Assembly (NCBI GenBank): GCA_041398965.1
Contig: JAWKTT010000060.1
Span: forward strand, 1 to 15,116
DNA length: 15,116 nucleotides
DNA from: JAWKTT01 sp041398965
GTDB taxonomy: Bacteria; Planctomycetota; Planctomycetia; Planctomycetales; Planctomycetaceae
Direction of reading: 5' to 3'
Shown here: positions 5,797 to 13,929 of the stretch, in pieces
How positions within the stretch are numbered: position 1 is the first letter of the stretch
Layout: each line of letters opens with the position of its first letter
Translations under genes and position numbers: made by a program
Notes under the pieces: generated by a model
Databases searched by the model: none
Told to the model about the DNA's origin: nothing
Seen by the model: the letters and a program-made list of their open reading frames with translations, nothing else

Positions 5797-6849
5797 TCAG
5801 ATGTCGACGACCGACCGCTGTGCGATGCTCTCCGCTTCGGCCAAGCAGATTCGCAGAGCGTTTCTCGCCAGGTCGCCACTTAGAACGGCGGGCTCGACCC
5901 CGGCACGCACACCATCGATGGCCGCTTGGATTTCATCGGTAAATGCTGCACACCATTCGCCACTGCCACCGGGATCGGGCTGACTTATCTGGCCGTCAGC
6001 CGTCATCAACGTGAGGGGACGATTGACCACCCACTCCGTTCCGTACGTACCGGCATCGAACTGAATCGTCGCATGCTCGAGGAAGACTTCAAAGCCCTGG
6101 TTGAATTTCAATCCCTCGGCTGCGATGCCACCACTGACGCAGTTCACCGTGAGATTGGGGTCGTCAAACAGGTATTGGGTCGACACATGATTCACCAGTC
6201 CATCCATCAACAACCCGCGAGAGAAGACACCGCGTGGGACTCCGCACAACAGGCTGATGTAGTGGTTGTCATGTATGTGCAAATCGACACCCCAGCCCCC
6301 CAGTGCTCGGAAGTCGGCCATGTTGTCAGACCAATCGGGCGATGTAATCACTCGATGAAACGAAGCAGCCACCAGTTTGCCATACTGGCCACTCTCGACT
6401 GTCTCACGCAACCAGCGGAACTCGGGGAAGAACGGCAACACCTGGGCGACCATCAACAACTGTCCGGTCTCCTTGGCAACTGCCACAATCCGATCAGCCG
6501 CACCGAGTTCCACTGCAATCGGCTTCTCGAGTAACACATGCTTCCCCGCCCGCAAGGCGGCGATGGCAACCTCTTCATGCTGATCGGTCGGCAGACAGAT
6601 ATCGACAAGTTGGACGTTCGGGTCTTTGAGCAACGACTCGTAGTCGGCATAAGGGGTGACCCCTGACAGGTCTGTATTGGCACTTCCTCGCGGCCCGAAG
6701 TTCCCTTGAATATCAGACCAGTCCCCCTTCCGCTTCTTCTCACTCCGCGTCGCAAAGGCGACCACTCGCCCCCGCTGGACCTTGCGAGCCCCCTCAAAGT
6801 GGGTCATCCCCATGAACCCCAACCCCACAATCCCAATTCCAATCGTCAT
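5797..6849 (-). CDS. Gfo/Idh/MocA family NAD(P)-dependent oxidoreductase
   Basis: A 350-aa, probably cytosolic dehydrogenase of the Gfo/Idh/MocA family, which oxidises or reduces sugars, inositols or related polyols using NAD(P). The N-terminal Rossmann fold shows the dinucleotide motif GIVGLGFMGMTH (6-17). The family's EKPIA motif lies at 108-112, whose Lys takes part in catalysis. The C-terminal substrate domain includes GGWGVDLHIHDNHY (184-197), which holds the Asp and His residues usual at the active site. There is no Tat or Sec signal, unlike many planctomycete paralogues. The length is normal. The ATG at 6849 is preceded by a GTGAGG Shine-Dalgarno-like sequence at about 7 nt. The next gene downstream (EF-hand protein) begins 144 nt later, so co-transcription is possible but no functional link is visible. 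The substrate cannot be told from sequence. Confidence 0.92.
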   Translation of the reverse strand: MTIGIGIVGLGFMGMTHFEGARKVQRGRVVAFATRSEKKRKGDWSDIQGNFGPRGSANTDLSGVTPYADYESLLKDPNVQLVDICLPTDQHEEVAIAALRAGKHVLLEKPIAVELGAADRIVAVAKETGQLLMVAQVLPFFPEFRWLRETVESGQYGKLVAASFHRVITSPDWSDNMADFRALGGWGVDLHIHDNHYISLLCGVPRGVFSRGLLMDGLVNHVSTQYLFDDPNLTVNCVSGGIAAEGLKFNQGFEVFLEHATIQFDAGTYGTEWVVNRPLTLMTADGQISQPDPGGSGEWCAAFTDEIQAAIDGVRAGVEPAVLSGDLARNALRICLAEAESIAQRSVVDI

Positions 6850-7517
6850 TGCTGCCTCACTGTAGGAAGACCATCATTGCTCAGCCACTTCCCCTATCGT
6901 CCCAACTCTTCGTTCCATCGACAACCGAACCCCGGAACAAACTAACGGAACCGTGCGTCTCTCGATTGTTGGTCGAAAACTCGGGCCATCTCCGGAAGGA
7001 CCGCTGGCACCAAAGATTCGGAAGATATTTGCAGCAAGGGTGAACCAACCAAACACCACGACCGGAAGCACGAGGTCTCGCAAAAGCGCCGAGACACTAG
7101 GTGGCCCGGACACTTTCGGCCCAGATCGTGGAGCGATATGAAGTGTCTTCGTGAGGTTTGTCGGATAATCGAACATCCCATCACGCCGGGCCTTCATGGG
7201 CGGTTGCGATGGTCACTCGGCAATTCGACGATTCTGAACGACGACGTTCTCTTTGCGACCTTACATAGCGACTTAGCAGTCCGTCGAAAGCGACCATTGG
7301 TCAGCTTTTCCAAACTGACACGAGCAACTTGTACGATTGTCTGCCTAACATCACACGACACAGGTTGGGCTGGAAAGCCCACAACTTTTCGCCACGATCT
7401 AAGGGCAATCTGTCGAGAGCGTGCTGTCGAGATCTTGAAATGTCAACGCACGGCTCCCTGCGTGTGAGAACCGTGCGAGCTTATGGAACTGGGCACGACG
7501 TTGTGGAATCGATGACG
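6850..7517. other. 668-bp stretch without a recognised gene
   Basis: Two short minus-strand frames overlap by ATGA. 7194-7382 (62 aa, GTG start) runs into 6874-7197 (107 aa), which contains one hydrophobic segment, LVLPVVVFGWFTLAANIF. An overlapping plus-strand frame at 7138-7467 is equally open. None resembles a known family, so I do not call a gene. The decamer gaaccgtgcg occurs at 6948-6957 and again at 7468-7477, the second time as one arm of a hairpin. The stretch may be decayed coding sequence or accessory DNA. Confidence 0.4.
7447..7477 (-). terminator. hairpin downstream of the DUF1559 gene
   Basis: cgcacggctc (7447-7456) and gaaccgtgcg (7468-7477) pair over ten positions with one G-T wobble around an 11-nt loop, about 40 nt past the DUF1559 stop. 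On the minus strand it is followed only by TTGACATTTC, so terminator activity is uncertain. Confidence 0.35.
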
Positions 7518-8513
7518 TTATGGAATCGAAGCGGCGTTGCCGTCGTCCTTGTCGCACAGATTCTTCAGCAGGGTTAGGTCAACGTTTTCCGAGAGGAACA
7601 CGACCTTGCCATCACCGATGCCGAAATGTGCTCCCCCAGGGTGAGCCGAGCGAATCGGGACGTTGCAGTCGGAAATCCCGGCTCCGCCGGATGGGCGAGT
7701 CGTCGTGTTAATCTGATAGCGCACGGTGGTGAAGTTGTAGCAACGACGGTCCTGATTTCCGACGTTGGCGTCGTGGGCCGGTGATCCACCGTTGGGGACA
7801 TACCCGTTTTTAACTCCCATGTAGATTCCGCCAGTGTTGTTGCCACCATTACGGTCGTCGGCCTTAGTCGTGCCGGTATAGGCAAAGTTACCTTGCTCGC
7901 CAATCCATAGGTGATTTGACGTTCCGTCGGTGATCTTTGCCATGCGAACAGCTTCGTTGGAGTGGAACACACCCCCCGACGATGCTCTTCCAGGGGTGAC
8001 AGTTGCTGTCGACGAATGAATGTCGCTCCCCGCAATTGGGATGTAGTCGGTCATCTGGAGTGGAACACTCGGAGTCGAGCCGGAAGACTTGACCGTATCA
8101 AGTGGGCTTGATGGGCAATTAAAAATGTCCATCGTGGCTCCGCCCACAGCACCCTTCAGGGCGACAGTTCCTGCATTCGTCGAACCGAACCACCATTGGT
8201 CCACCCAACCCTTAGATGCGATCGCATCATACAGCGGCTTCTGTTCGATGTATGGGAGCAACTGCACCCACATGGAGGGACCGTGTCCACCCTGACGCGC
8301 GGCTGCACCGGGAGGAAGTCGCTTGAGAGCCCCTTCATAGTTGTGAACCGCGATGACAAAGTTATGCAACTGATCCTGACACTGCGACCGACGAGCCGCT
8401 TCGCGGACTGACTGCACAGCGGGAAGAAGCAGAGCGACGAGAATTGCAATGATCGCGATCACGACCAGCAACTCAATGAGGGTAAACCCTCGACGACGTA
8501 ATGATGCATTCAT
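7518..8513 (-). CDS. DUF1559 protein with type IV pilin-like N-terminus
   Basis: A 331-aa member of the DUF1559 family, which is greatly expanded in planctomycetes. The N-terminus has a short basic leader ending in RRRG, then FTLIELLVVIAIIAILVALL. This is the class III prepilin cleavage/methylation motif: cleavage after Gly9, with Glu five residues into the mature helix. The body is the DUF1559 domain. It ends in the family's conserved C-terminal block RSAHPGGAHFGIGDGKVVFL, about 45 residues from the end. Such proteins are presumed exported or assembled by a type II/IV-pilus-like system, and their role is unknown. The ATG at 8513 follows an AAGGAAA Shine-Dalgarno. The coding region is complete and of normal length. 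Confidence 0.93.
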   Translation of the reverse strand: MNASLRRRGFTLIELLVVIAIIAILVALLLPAVQSVREAARRSQCQDQLHNFVIAVHNYEGALKRLPPGAAARQGGHGPSMWVQLLPYIEQKPLYDAIASKGWVDQWWFGSTNAGTVALKGAVGGATMDIFNCPSSPLDTVKSSGSTPSVPLQMTDYIPIAGSDIHSSTATVTPGRASSGGVFHSNEAVRMAKITDGTSNHLWIGEQGNFAYTGTTKADDRNGGNNTGGIYMGVKNGYVPNGGSPAHDANVGNQDRRCYNFTTVRYQINTTTRPSGGAGISDCNVPIRSAHPGGAHFGIGDGKVVFLSENVDLTLLKNLCDKDDGNAASIP

Positions 8514-8623
8514 AATGCGCTTTCCTTAATTCAAATGGTATCGTACAGAAAATAACTGCTTGGCGACGCGCCACCGAGAACTTAAGCGAGTGAATAACGG
8601 CAAGAAACAAGCCGCTCCCTGAA

Positions 8624-8652
8624 ATTATGTTCGCCTTTTCGCTTCCGAGCAA
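8624..8652 (-). promoter_or_regulatory. possible sigma70 promoter of the DUF1559 gene
   Basis: On the minus strand TTGCTC (8652-8647), a 17-nt spacer and CATAAT (8629-8624). The -10 box is good (5/6), the -35 box weak (3/6). It lies in the 244-bp space after waaA and would give a leader of about 105 nt. Confidence 0.4.
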
Positions 8653-8757
8653 GTGAAAACGTCTCGAATTTTTCGCCACCGATTCCACCCCCTCCGTTCG
8701 TCCCATACGACGAACATCCATGTCCGTCGACTCCTAAGGCCCCCCTTTTTGACCGCA

Positions 8758-10203
8758 TCACTGCACGGGTTGCGCTGTGCCGCAGAGCAGGTTGATGGTG
8801 CGGATGGTGGCACCTTGATGAGCTTGGAGGAACTGTTGAGCCGAGGTGCTGAGGGTTTTTCGGGCGGCGGGGTCGGAGAGTAGTCGGGTCACTTGCTGAT
8901 GCAGGTCCGCCTCGTCCTGAACGACGATGGCCCCTCCCGTTTGCAGCAACGGGGTGACAATGTCGGTGAAGTTTTCGGTATGTGGGCCAAAGAGGACGGC
9001 CGCTCCATAGGCGCAGGGCTCTAACATGTTCTGCCCCCCTCGTTGGCGACCAAGACTCCCCCCCACGAACGCAATCTCGGCCAACCCCCAACATCGCGAC
9101 AACTCGCCGAGCGTGTCGAGCAGAATGATGGGCAACGACTCCCTCACGTCGGTGTGGCCGACTAATGAGGTCTCCACACGAGCGGTCGAACGTCGCCACA
9201 ACTTGTGACCACGATCAACGATCATACGGGCAACGTCGTCAAATCGTTCGGCATGTCGGGGGACCACGATCAATCGCAGTCGAGGGAACTCGTCTCGCAA
9301 CAACTCCCACACACGCAACGCAATGGCCTCTTCCTGATCTTGCGTGCTTCCGGCAATGAAGACCCGTTCGTCCGATGCAATCCCCAATTCGTTGCGTAGT
9401 CGCAACACATCGGGATGCTGACGATCTGAGGACAGCCCGTCAAACTTCACCGAACCGGTCACCTGGACCATCCGAGGACCGGCTCCCAGGGCGAGGAAGC
9501 GTTCGGCCATCGCAGCGGATTGCACGGCGATGTTTTCAAAACAATGCAGCAACGGACGAACAAACGGACGCAGCCAGCGGTAGCCACGAAAACTCTTCTC
9601 CCCCAAACGACCATTGATGAGCGACAGCGGGATCCCGAGACCATGGGCGGCCAAGATCAGATTCGGCCAGAGTTCAAGCTCGACCAGCACGATATGAGTG
9701 GGACGCAGCGACTTGATCGCCCGGGTCACACTCCAGGAAAAGTCCCAGGGAAACCAGACGCACGGGAGTTCGGGAAACGTCTTTCGGGCGACGTCGCGTC
9801 CGGTGCGGGTCGTCGTCGAAAGGACGATCGAGACGTCAGGACAGCGACGTTGTAACTCGGCAAGAACGGGCTTGAGCAACAGCACTTCGCCGACACTGAC
9901 CGCATGAAACCAGTAGCGAGAATTCTTGATGTCGATCGCAGTGACATCCCGCAGCGGTCCGACGTTCCCTGTGAATTTCTCCCACCATCCGCTGATCGGT
10001 TTGCGCTGGATCAACACGCGCCAACACAACATCGGCGACAGCAGAAGCAGCACGAACAAGTACGCCCCATTCAGCAACCAGCGACATCCCCACCACCCGA
10101 CACGACGGGCGAACGACAGAGGCGGTCGGGTGATGAGAGGTCTCTCCATGAACCGCTGAGTCTCACGTTCCATTTCGTAGGGGAATGCAGACCACACGAA
10201 CAT
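8758..10203 (-). CDS. waaA: 3-deoxy-D-manno-octulosonic acid (Kdo) transferase
   Basis: Membrane-anchored GT-B glycosyltransferase that adds Kdo from CMP-Kdo to the lipid A precursor on the inner face of the cytoplasmic membrane. The 481-aa product has one N-terminal membrane anchor (about 45-62). The family's signature FHAVSVGEVLLLKP follows, with catalytic Glu106. LVELELWPNLI, INGRLGEKSFRGYR and GSVKFDG come next, and the C-terminal half has GGSLGRQRGGQNMLEP, the CMP-Kdo binding region. The ATG at 10203 directly follows the recJ TGA (10206-10204) with no spacer, suggesting translational coupling. Later in-frame ATGs at 10173 and 10149 would give lengths nearer the usual ~425-460 residues and cannot be excluded, since no start has a clear Shine-Dalgarno. 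Its presence implies a lipopolysaccharide-type outer membrane. Confidence 0.93.
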   Translation of the reverse strand: MFVWSAFPYEMERETQRFMERPLITRPPLSFARRVGWWGCRWLLNGAYLFVLLLLSPMLCWRVLIQRKPISGWWEKFTGNVGPLRDVTAIDIKNSRYWFHAVSVGEVLLLKPVLAELQRRCPDVSIVLSTTTRTGRDVARKTFPELPCVWFPWDFSWSVTRAIKSLRPTHIVLVELELWPNLILAAHGLGIPLSLINGRLGEKSFRGYRWLRPFVRPLLHCFENIAVQSAAMAERFLALGAGPRMVQVTGSVKFDGLSSDRQHPDVLRLRNELGIASDERVFIAGSTQDQEEAIALRVWELLRDEFPRLRLIVVPRHAERFDDVARMIVDRGHKLWRRSTARVETSLVGHTDVRESLPIILLDTLGELSRCWGLAEIAFVGGSLGRQRGGQNMLEPCAYGAAVLFGPHTENFTDIVTPLLQTGGAIVVQDEADLHQQVTRLLSDPAARKTLSTSAQQFLQAHQGATIRTINLLCGTAQPVQ

Positions 10204-11967
10204 TCACGTCGTGCTGCCAATGGGGGCCGGGGTCTCTTGAGACTGCCAGTCGATCAGCTGCAACTCGACCGACTCATAACCCCGATACGAGTTAAAACCG
10301 GCCGAGAAGCAGAACGACAGCGATCCAGTGGCAGCGGCGATCTCGTCGGCCCAGTCCCCTTTTCCAAACGCAATCGCCCGCAAAACCTTGTGCCCCTGCT
10401 TCAACTTCAGCGACAAATGTCGATCTCCGCCCCCCATCTTTTTCGGCGGGTCGACGAGTTCCACCCGATTGGCGACAAACCGGGGACGACGATGTTCTGC
10501 CCCGAACGGACCGAGACGTTCCAGCTCTTGCACCGCCTTATGATGCAAATCGGCGAACGTCACTTCGGCATCAATGGGCAGCACGATGTCCCCTTCATCC
10601 GCATCCTGTTGTGTCGCGGCATACTCATGTAGCGCGACTCGAAACTGTTCAAGACGTTCCACATCTACTCGCACTCCCGCTGCCGCTCTGTGTCCCCCAA
10701 AACCAAGCAGATGTTCCTGACACGACGCGAGTGCCGAGTACAAATCGAACCCATTAAACGATCGCCCGGAACCTTGTCCGGTCCCTTCGGTGTCATTCAA
10801 CGCAATTAACACTGTCGGCTTCTCGAAGTGTTCGGCAATGCGACTGGCGACAATGCCGATGACCCCCGGATGCCACTCGCCGCTCGCCAACACCAAAGCC
10901 GCTCGGTCTTCCCAGCCGTTCGACTCGACCTGTTCCTTCGCCTCTTTGAAGATGCGTCGTTCCACCGTCTGGCGATTCTTATTCAACTGATCGACATACT
11001 CTGCCAACTGAGCGGCTCGAGTCGCATTGTCGGTCGTCAACAGTTCGACGGCAAGACGGGCCTGACCCAGTCGACCGGCTGCGTTGATGCGGGGACCAAT
11101 GGCAAAACCGATGTCCTCGGCCGTCAGCACCTTCCCCTCTTCAATCCCCGCCACTTTCATCAACGCCTTCATCCCCAATGTGGCACGATTCGCCAAGCTT
11201 TGCAGACCGTTGGCGACAAGGATGCGGTTCTCACGAACCAGCGGGACGACGTCGGCCACCGTTCCGACAGCCGCCAATCCAATCGCAGTCAGGAGGAACT
11301 CCTTCATTCGGGGAGAGGCCTTCTTGCCATCGCCCAGACGTTGGCAAATCGCCCAAGCCAGCTTGAACGCGACCCCAGCCCCGCAGAGGTCGCCAAATGG
11401 ATAAGTTCCGCCGGGAAGACGCGGGTGCATAATGCAAGCGTCAGGCAGCACATCGCCGATCGTGTGATGATCGGTGATGACCAGTTCGAGACCCAACTCT
11501 TTGGCGAGAGCCGCCTGTTCGATCGCCGAAACTCCGCAGTCGACCGTCACCACGAGCCGCTCGGGGTCTTCTTCATGCAGCGTACGGATTGCTTCCGAGT
11601 TGAGGCCATAACCCTCTTCGAGTCGACTGGGGATGTAGTAGTCAACCGTCGCTCCAGCAAGCTTCAGGCAGTACCAAAGTATCGAAGTGGCGGTCACGCC
11701 ATCGACATCGTAATCGCCATAAATGGTAATCCGACGCTGACTCCGAATCGCAGCCACCACCCGGTCAGCAGCTTCCGATGCCCCCGGCAGTTCCTCCGGC
11801 TCGTGCAGGTCTTTGAGTTGAGCACTCAGGTACAGCTTCGCCTCTGCTCCATTGTTGACCCCTCGCGACAGGAGCACCTGTGCCAACAAGGGGGAACACC
11901 CCAACTCTCGCGTCAGTCCCCCGATGAGAGCGCTATCGTGTGGTGCGTATCTCCAATGCCTGGGCAT
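10204..11967 (-). CDS. recJ: single-stranded-DNA-specific exonuclease RecJ
   Basis: 5'-to-3' exonuclease of recombination and mismatch or base-excision repair; a DHH-superfamily, Mn/Mg-dependent enzyme. The 587-aa product shows motif I GDYDVDGVTA (84-93), motif II VTVDCG (141-146), the DHH triad (166-168) and motif IV GTVADVVPL (235-243). The DHHA1 domain carries GFGGHRAAAG (422-431), and a C-terminal OB-like domain ends the protein. The length is typical. I place the start at the ATG at 11967, seven codons inside a longer frame opening with TTG, because AGGAGAGG lies 8 nt upstream of this ATG. A promoter-like pair lies at 12007-12034. The stop codon abuts the waaA start, so recJ and waaA probably form an operon although their functions are unrelated. 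Confidence 0.96.
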   Translation of the reverse strand: MPRHWRYAPHDSALIGGLTRELGCSPLLAQVLLSRGVNNGAEAKLYLSAQLKDLHEPEELPGASEAADRVVAAIRSQRRITIYGDYDVDGVTATSILWYCLKLAGATVDYYIPSRLEEGYGLNSEAIRTLHEEDPERLVVTVDCGVSAIEQAALAKELGLELVITDHHTIGDVLPDACIMHPRLPGGTYPFGDLCGAGVAFKLAWAICQRLGDGKKASPRMKEFLLTAIGLAAVGTVADVVPLVRENRILVANGLQSLANRATLGMKALMKVAGIEEGKVLTAEDIGFAIGPRINAAGRLGQARLAVELLTTDNATRAAQLAEYVDQLNKNRQTVERRIFKEAKEQVESNGWEDRAALVLASGEWHPGVIGIVASRIAEHFEKPTVLIALNDTEGTGQGSGRSFNGFDLYSALASCQEHLLGFGGHRAAAGVRVDVERLEQFRVALHEYAATQQDADEGDIVLPIDAEVTFADLHHKAVQELERLGPFGAEHRRPRFVANRVELVDPPKKMGGGDRHLSLKLKQGHKVLRAIAFGKGDWADEIAAATGSLSFCFSAGFNSYRGYESVELQLIDWQSQETPAPIGSTT

Positions 11968-12006
11968 AATGTCGCCTCTCCTGGCCAAGTGAATCCGTAA
12001 GCCCGC

Positions 12007-12034
12007 ATCATAAACAGGACCGCCCCCGGATCAA
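12007..12034 (-). promoter_or_regulatory. sigma70-type promoter for recJ-waaA
   Basis: On the minus strand TTGATC (12034-12029), a 16-nt spacer and TATGAT (12012-12007) match consensus at 4/6 and 5/6. The -10 box lies about 40 nt before the recJ ATG, leaving a short leader with a good Shine-Dalgarno. Confidence 0.5.
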
Positions 12035-12138
12035 ACCACCCGACACGTTTTGCCACCCTTGACCCATGACGTCTCCGTTGCCGGGAGTCAAAGCTATTCT
12101 GCACAGAGACTGCGGACGCACAGCCGACGCGACGCTCC

Positions 12139-12191
12139 TTCTCCCCCGTCATCGATGTTCCGACGTCAGGCAGCGTCCCAACGGGGGAGAA
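12139..12191. repeat. 11-bp inverted repeat
   Basis: ttctcccccgt (12139-12149) and acgggggagaa (12181-12191) are perfect complements separated by 31 nt. The C5/G5 cores resemble those of the pair at 12361-12407. Confidence 0.65.
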
Positions 12192-12217
12192 TGTCGGGAT
12201 GAGGGGGCGACGGTGGA

Positions 12218-12302
12218 TGCGCATGCGGTCGCAACCAAAGTCGCCTTTCGCTCCGCGAAAGTAGCGCGACTTTCGCGGAGCGAAAGGCGACAAACATGCG
12301 CA
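12218..12302. repeat. long perfect palindrome, REPIN-like
   Basis: Arms of 23 bp (12240-12262 and 12269-12291) are perfect complements around a 6-nt loop. An outer 8-bp pair, tgcgcatg (12218-12225) and catgcgca (12295-12302), flanks them. Each arm also contains its own small hairpin, tttcgc-3nt-gcgaaa (12246-12260 and 12271-12285). The element can therefore fold either as one long stem or as two small hairpins in inverted orientation, the layout of REP doublets. I believe similar palindromes are dispersed in planctomycete genomes, but this needs a search. A terminator role is possible though no T-run follows on either strand. Confidence 0.8.
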
Positions 12303-12360
12303 CCGCGCGTCGTTGTTACAGAGTCAGACTCTCACCGGAATCCCCCTCACCCCGTCACTT

Positions 12361-12407
12361 TCCCCCACTGCAAAGCCCTATAAAATAAGGACGTCGACAG
12401 TGGGGGA
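12361..12407. repeat. 10-bp inverted repeat
   Basis: tcccccactg (12361-12370) and cagtggggga (12398-12407) are perfect complements, separated by 27 nt that include an AT-rich core (tataaaataa). It lies about 83 nt past the proA stop on the minus strand and might serve as its transcript end, without a T-tract. Confidence 0.65.
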
Positions 12408-12489
12408 GAGAGGGAGAAGGAGAGGTGTGGTTCAACCCTCATCACAAGAATCGTGCCGAACAATATTGGCCGGGAGTGGTGACGGGCGA

Positions 12490-13746
12490 TTATCCGCGAA
12501 TCTGGCCCGAGCCGTGGGCGACGTACTTGTAACTGGTCAGCTCCTTCAAGCCGCAGGGGCCACGGGCGTGGAACTTGTCGGTGCTGATGCCGATCTCGGC
12601 CCCCAGTCCAAACTCCCCCCCATCATTGAAGCGGGTGCTGGCGTTGACCATTACCGCTGCGGAGTCGACGCGAGTCGTGAACTCGCGGGACGCGGCGAGG
12701 TCGCTGGTGACGATGACGTCGGTATGCCCCGAACCATACTCGGCGATGTGTCGAATTGCCGAGTCCAACGAATCGACGACTTTGGCCGAGATGATGAGGT
12801 CGAGGTACTCGGTTCGATAGTCCGCCTCGGTTGCCAACTTAGCCCACGGGAGCGATGCTTGAACTCGTTCGTCGCCGCGAACTTCCACCTTGTGCTCTTT
12901 CAGCAGAGGTTCGACCTTCGCCAGGAACTCGGCAGCAATCTCTTGATGCAGCAGCATCGACTCCGCGGCGTTGCAGACACCGGTTCGTTGACATTTGCTG
13001 TTGATGAGAATGCGGGCCGCCATGTCGAGGTCAGCCGCTTTGTCGACGTACACATGACAGACCCCGTCGAAGTGCTTGATGACCGGCATCCGCGCTTCCG
13101 CTGCCACGCGCTCGATCAAGCTCTTCCCTCCACGCGGGATCGTGACATCGATCCGATCGGGCATCTTGAGGAAGTGTCCGACCGCTTCTCGATCGGTCGT
13201 CGCAACCAATTGCACCGCATGCTCGGGAAGACCGGTCGCCACGAGAGACTCGGCCAGAATCTTGTGAATTGCGAGGTTACTGTGCAGAGCCTCTTTCCCC
13301 CCCCGCAGGATGACGGCATTCCCACTCTTCACGCAGAGGGCCGCAGCGTCGGCGGTGACATTGGGTCGCGATTCATAGATGAAGAACACGACCCCCAACG
13401 GCACGCGGACCCGTGTCACCAAGAGTCCGTTTGGACGGACATTGCTGTCGATGATCTCGCCGACCGGTTCGGGGAGTTGAGCGACCTCTTCGAGAGCCGA
13501 CGCGACCCCCTCGATCCGTTGCGGCGTCAACGTCAGCCGGTCGATGGCCGCTGCGGAGAGTCCATATTCGGGAGCCTGAGCGATGTCTTTCGCGTTCTCC
13601 GCGATGAGTTCGTCAGTCCGTAGCCTCAACGATCGAGCCGCCAACCGCAGCCACTCCGTCTTCCGCCCCCCCGTCACCGAAGCGAGTTCACGAGCAGCCT
13701 CCCGCGCCTGATCGGCCACTTGTCGACAATAGTTGTACAGTTCCAT
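12490..13746 (-). CDS. proA: gamma-glutamyl phosphate reductase
   Basis: Cytosolic NADPH-dependent enzyme that reduces gamma-glutamyl phosphate to glutamate semialdehyde, the second step of proline synthesis; an aldehyde-dehydrogenase-fold protein. The 418-aa product has the family's VPLGVVFFIYESRPNVT (118-134 counted from a TTG two codons upstream), an IPRGGKSLI stretch, and the nucleophilic Cys258 in QRTGVCNAAE. The C-terminal block includes STRFNDGGEFGLGAEIGIS and ARGPCGL. Length is normal. The ATG at 13746 is preferred over the TTG at 13752. There is no Shine-Dalgarno. A TTGACG (13789-13784) with CACGAT 17 nt on (13766-13761) could be a promoter giving a very short leader. proB, the usual partner, is not in the window. 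A 55-bp palindrome lies just upstream. Confidence 0.96.
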   Translation of the reverse strand: MELYNYCRQVADQAREAARELASVTGGRKTEWLRLAARSLRLRTDELIAENAKDIAQAPEYGLSAAAIDRLTLTPQRIEGVASALEEVAQLPEPVGEIIDSNVRPNGLLVTRVRVPLGVVFFIYESRPNVTADAAALCVKSGNAVILRGGKEALHSNLAIHKILAESLVATGLPEHAVQLVATTDREAVGHFLKMPDRIDVTIPRGGKSLIERVAAEARMPVIKHFDGVCHVYVDKAADLDMAARILINSKCQRTGVCNAAESMLLHQEIAAEFLAKVEPLLKEHKVEVRGDERVQASLPWAKLATEADYRTEYLDLIISAKVVDSLDSAIRHIAEYGSGHTDVIVTSDLAASREFTTRVDSAAVMVNASTRFNDGGEFGLGAEIGISTDKFHARGPCGLKELTSYKYVAHGSGQIRG

Positions 13747-13789
13747 GAGCAATGACTTCGATCGTGTAAGAAGTGAATGATGTCGTCAA

Positions 13790-13844
13790 GGCGAGCGGGG
13801 AGCGTCAGCTCCCTGTGTCAGGGGACTGACGTCCACCGCTCGCC
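13790..13844. repeat. 55-bp interrupted palindrome upstream of proA
   Basis: ggcgagcgg (13790-13798) pairs with ccgctcgcc (13836-13844). Inside, cgtcag pairs with ctgacg and ccctg with caggg, closing on a short tgt loop with one or two unpaired bases. It sits between the signal-peptidase-like gene and proA. It could end the upstream minus-strand transcript, but no T-run follows. Its form suggests a dispersed repeat of the same general kind as the element at 12218-12302 but with unrelated sequence. Confidence 0.75.
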
Positions 13845-13929
13845 GGTGTCTGAACGTAGGCTTCCATCTGCTGTGCTGGCAGATCATACCGAAAACCGGA
13901 GGAAGCCTGTTGGTGTCGGGCAAAGTCTC

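Larger units (their letters stand above)
12035..12489. other. palindrome-rich intergenic space between proA and recJ
   Basis: About 455 bp with no credible gene, occupied by three separate inverted repeats (12139-12191, 12218-12302, 12361-12407) joined by C-rich or G-rich tracts. The long plus-strand frame that enters from here (12313-13623) is antisense to proA and not a gene. Such clusters of stem-loops suggest repeated accumulation of small mobile or structural repeats. Confidence 0.6.

Noticed and set aside
7447..7477. Possible domain V of a group II intron
   Set aside because: The hairpin has GGTTC and GAGCC in the reverse order of intron domain V, lacks the catalytic AGC arrangement and GNRA loop, and no reverse transcriptase is near.
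8582..9199. Minus-strand frame of 205 codons overlapping the end of waaA
   Set aside because: Out of frame within waaA and low-complexity Arg/His-rich; waaA keeps its motifs through this region.
10828..12000. Plus-strand open frame of 390 codons
   Set aside because: Lies entirely opposite recJ; recJ has DHH and DHHA1 motifs while this frame has none.
12313..13623. Plus-strand open frame of 436 codons, longer than proA
   Set aside because: It is antisense to proA, whose product carries all family motifs. The predicted protein has shadow-type composition (Arg, Asp, His-rich) and no recognisable domain.
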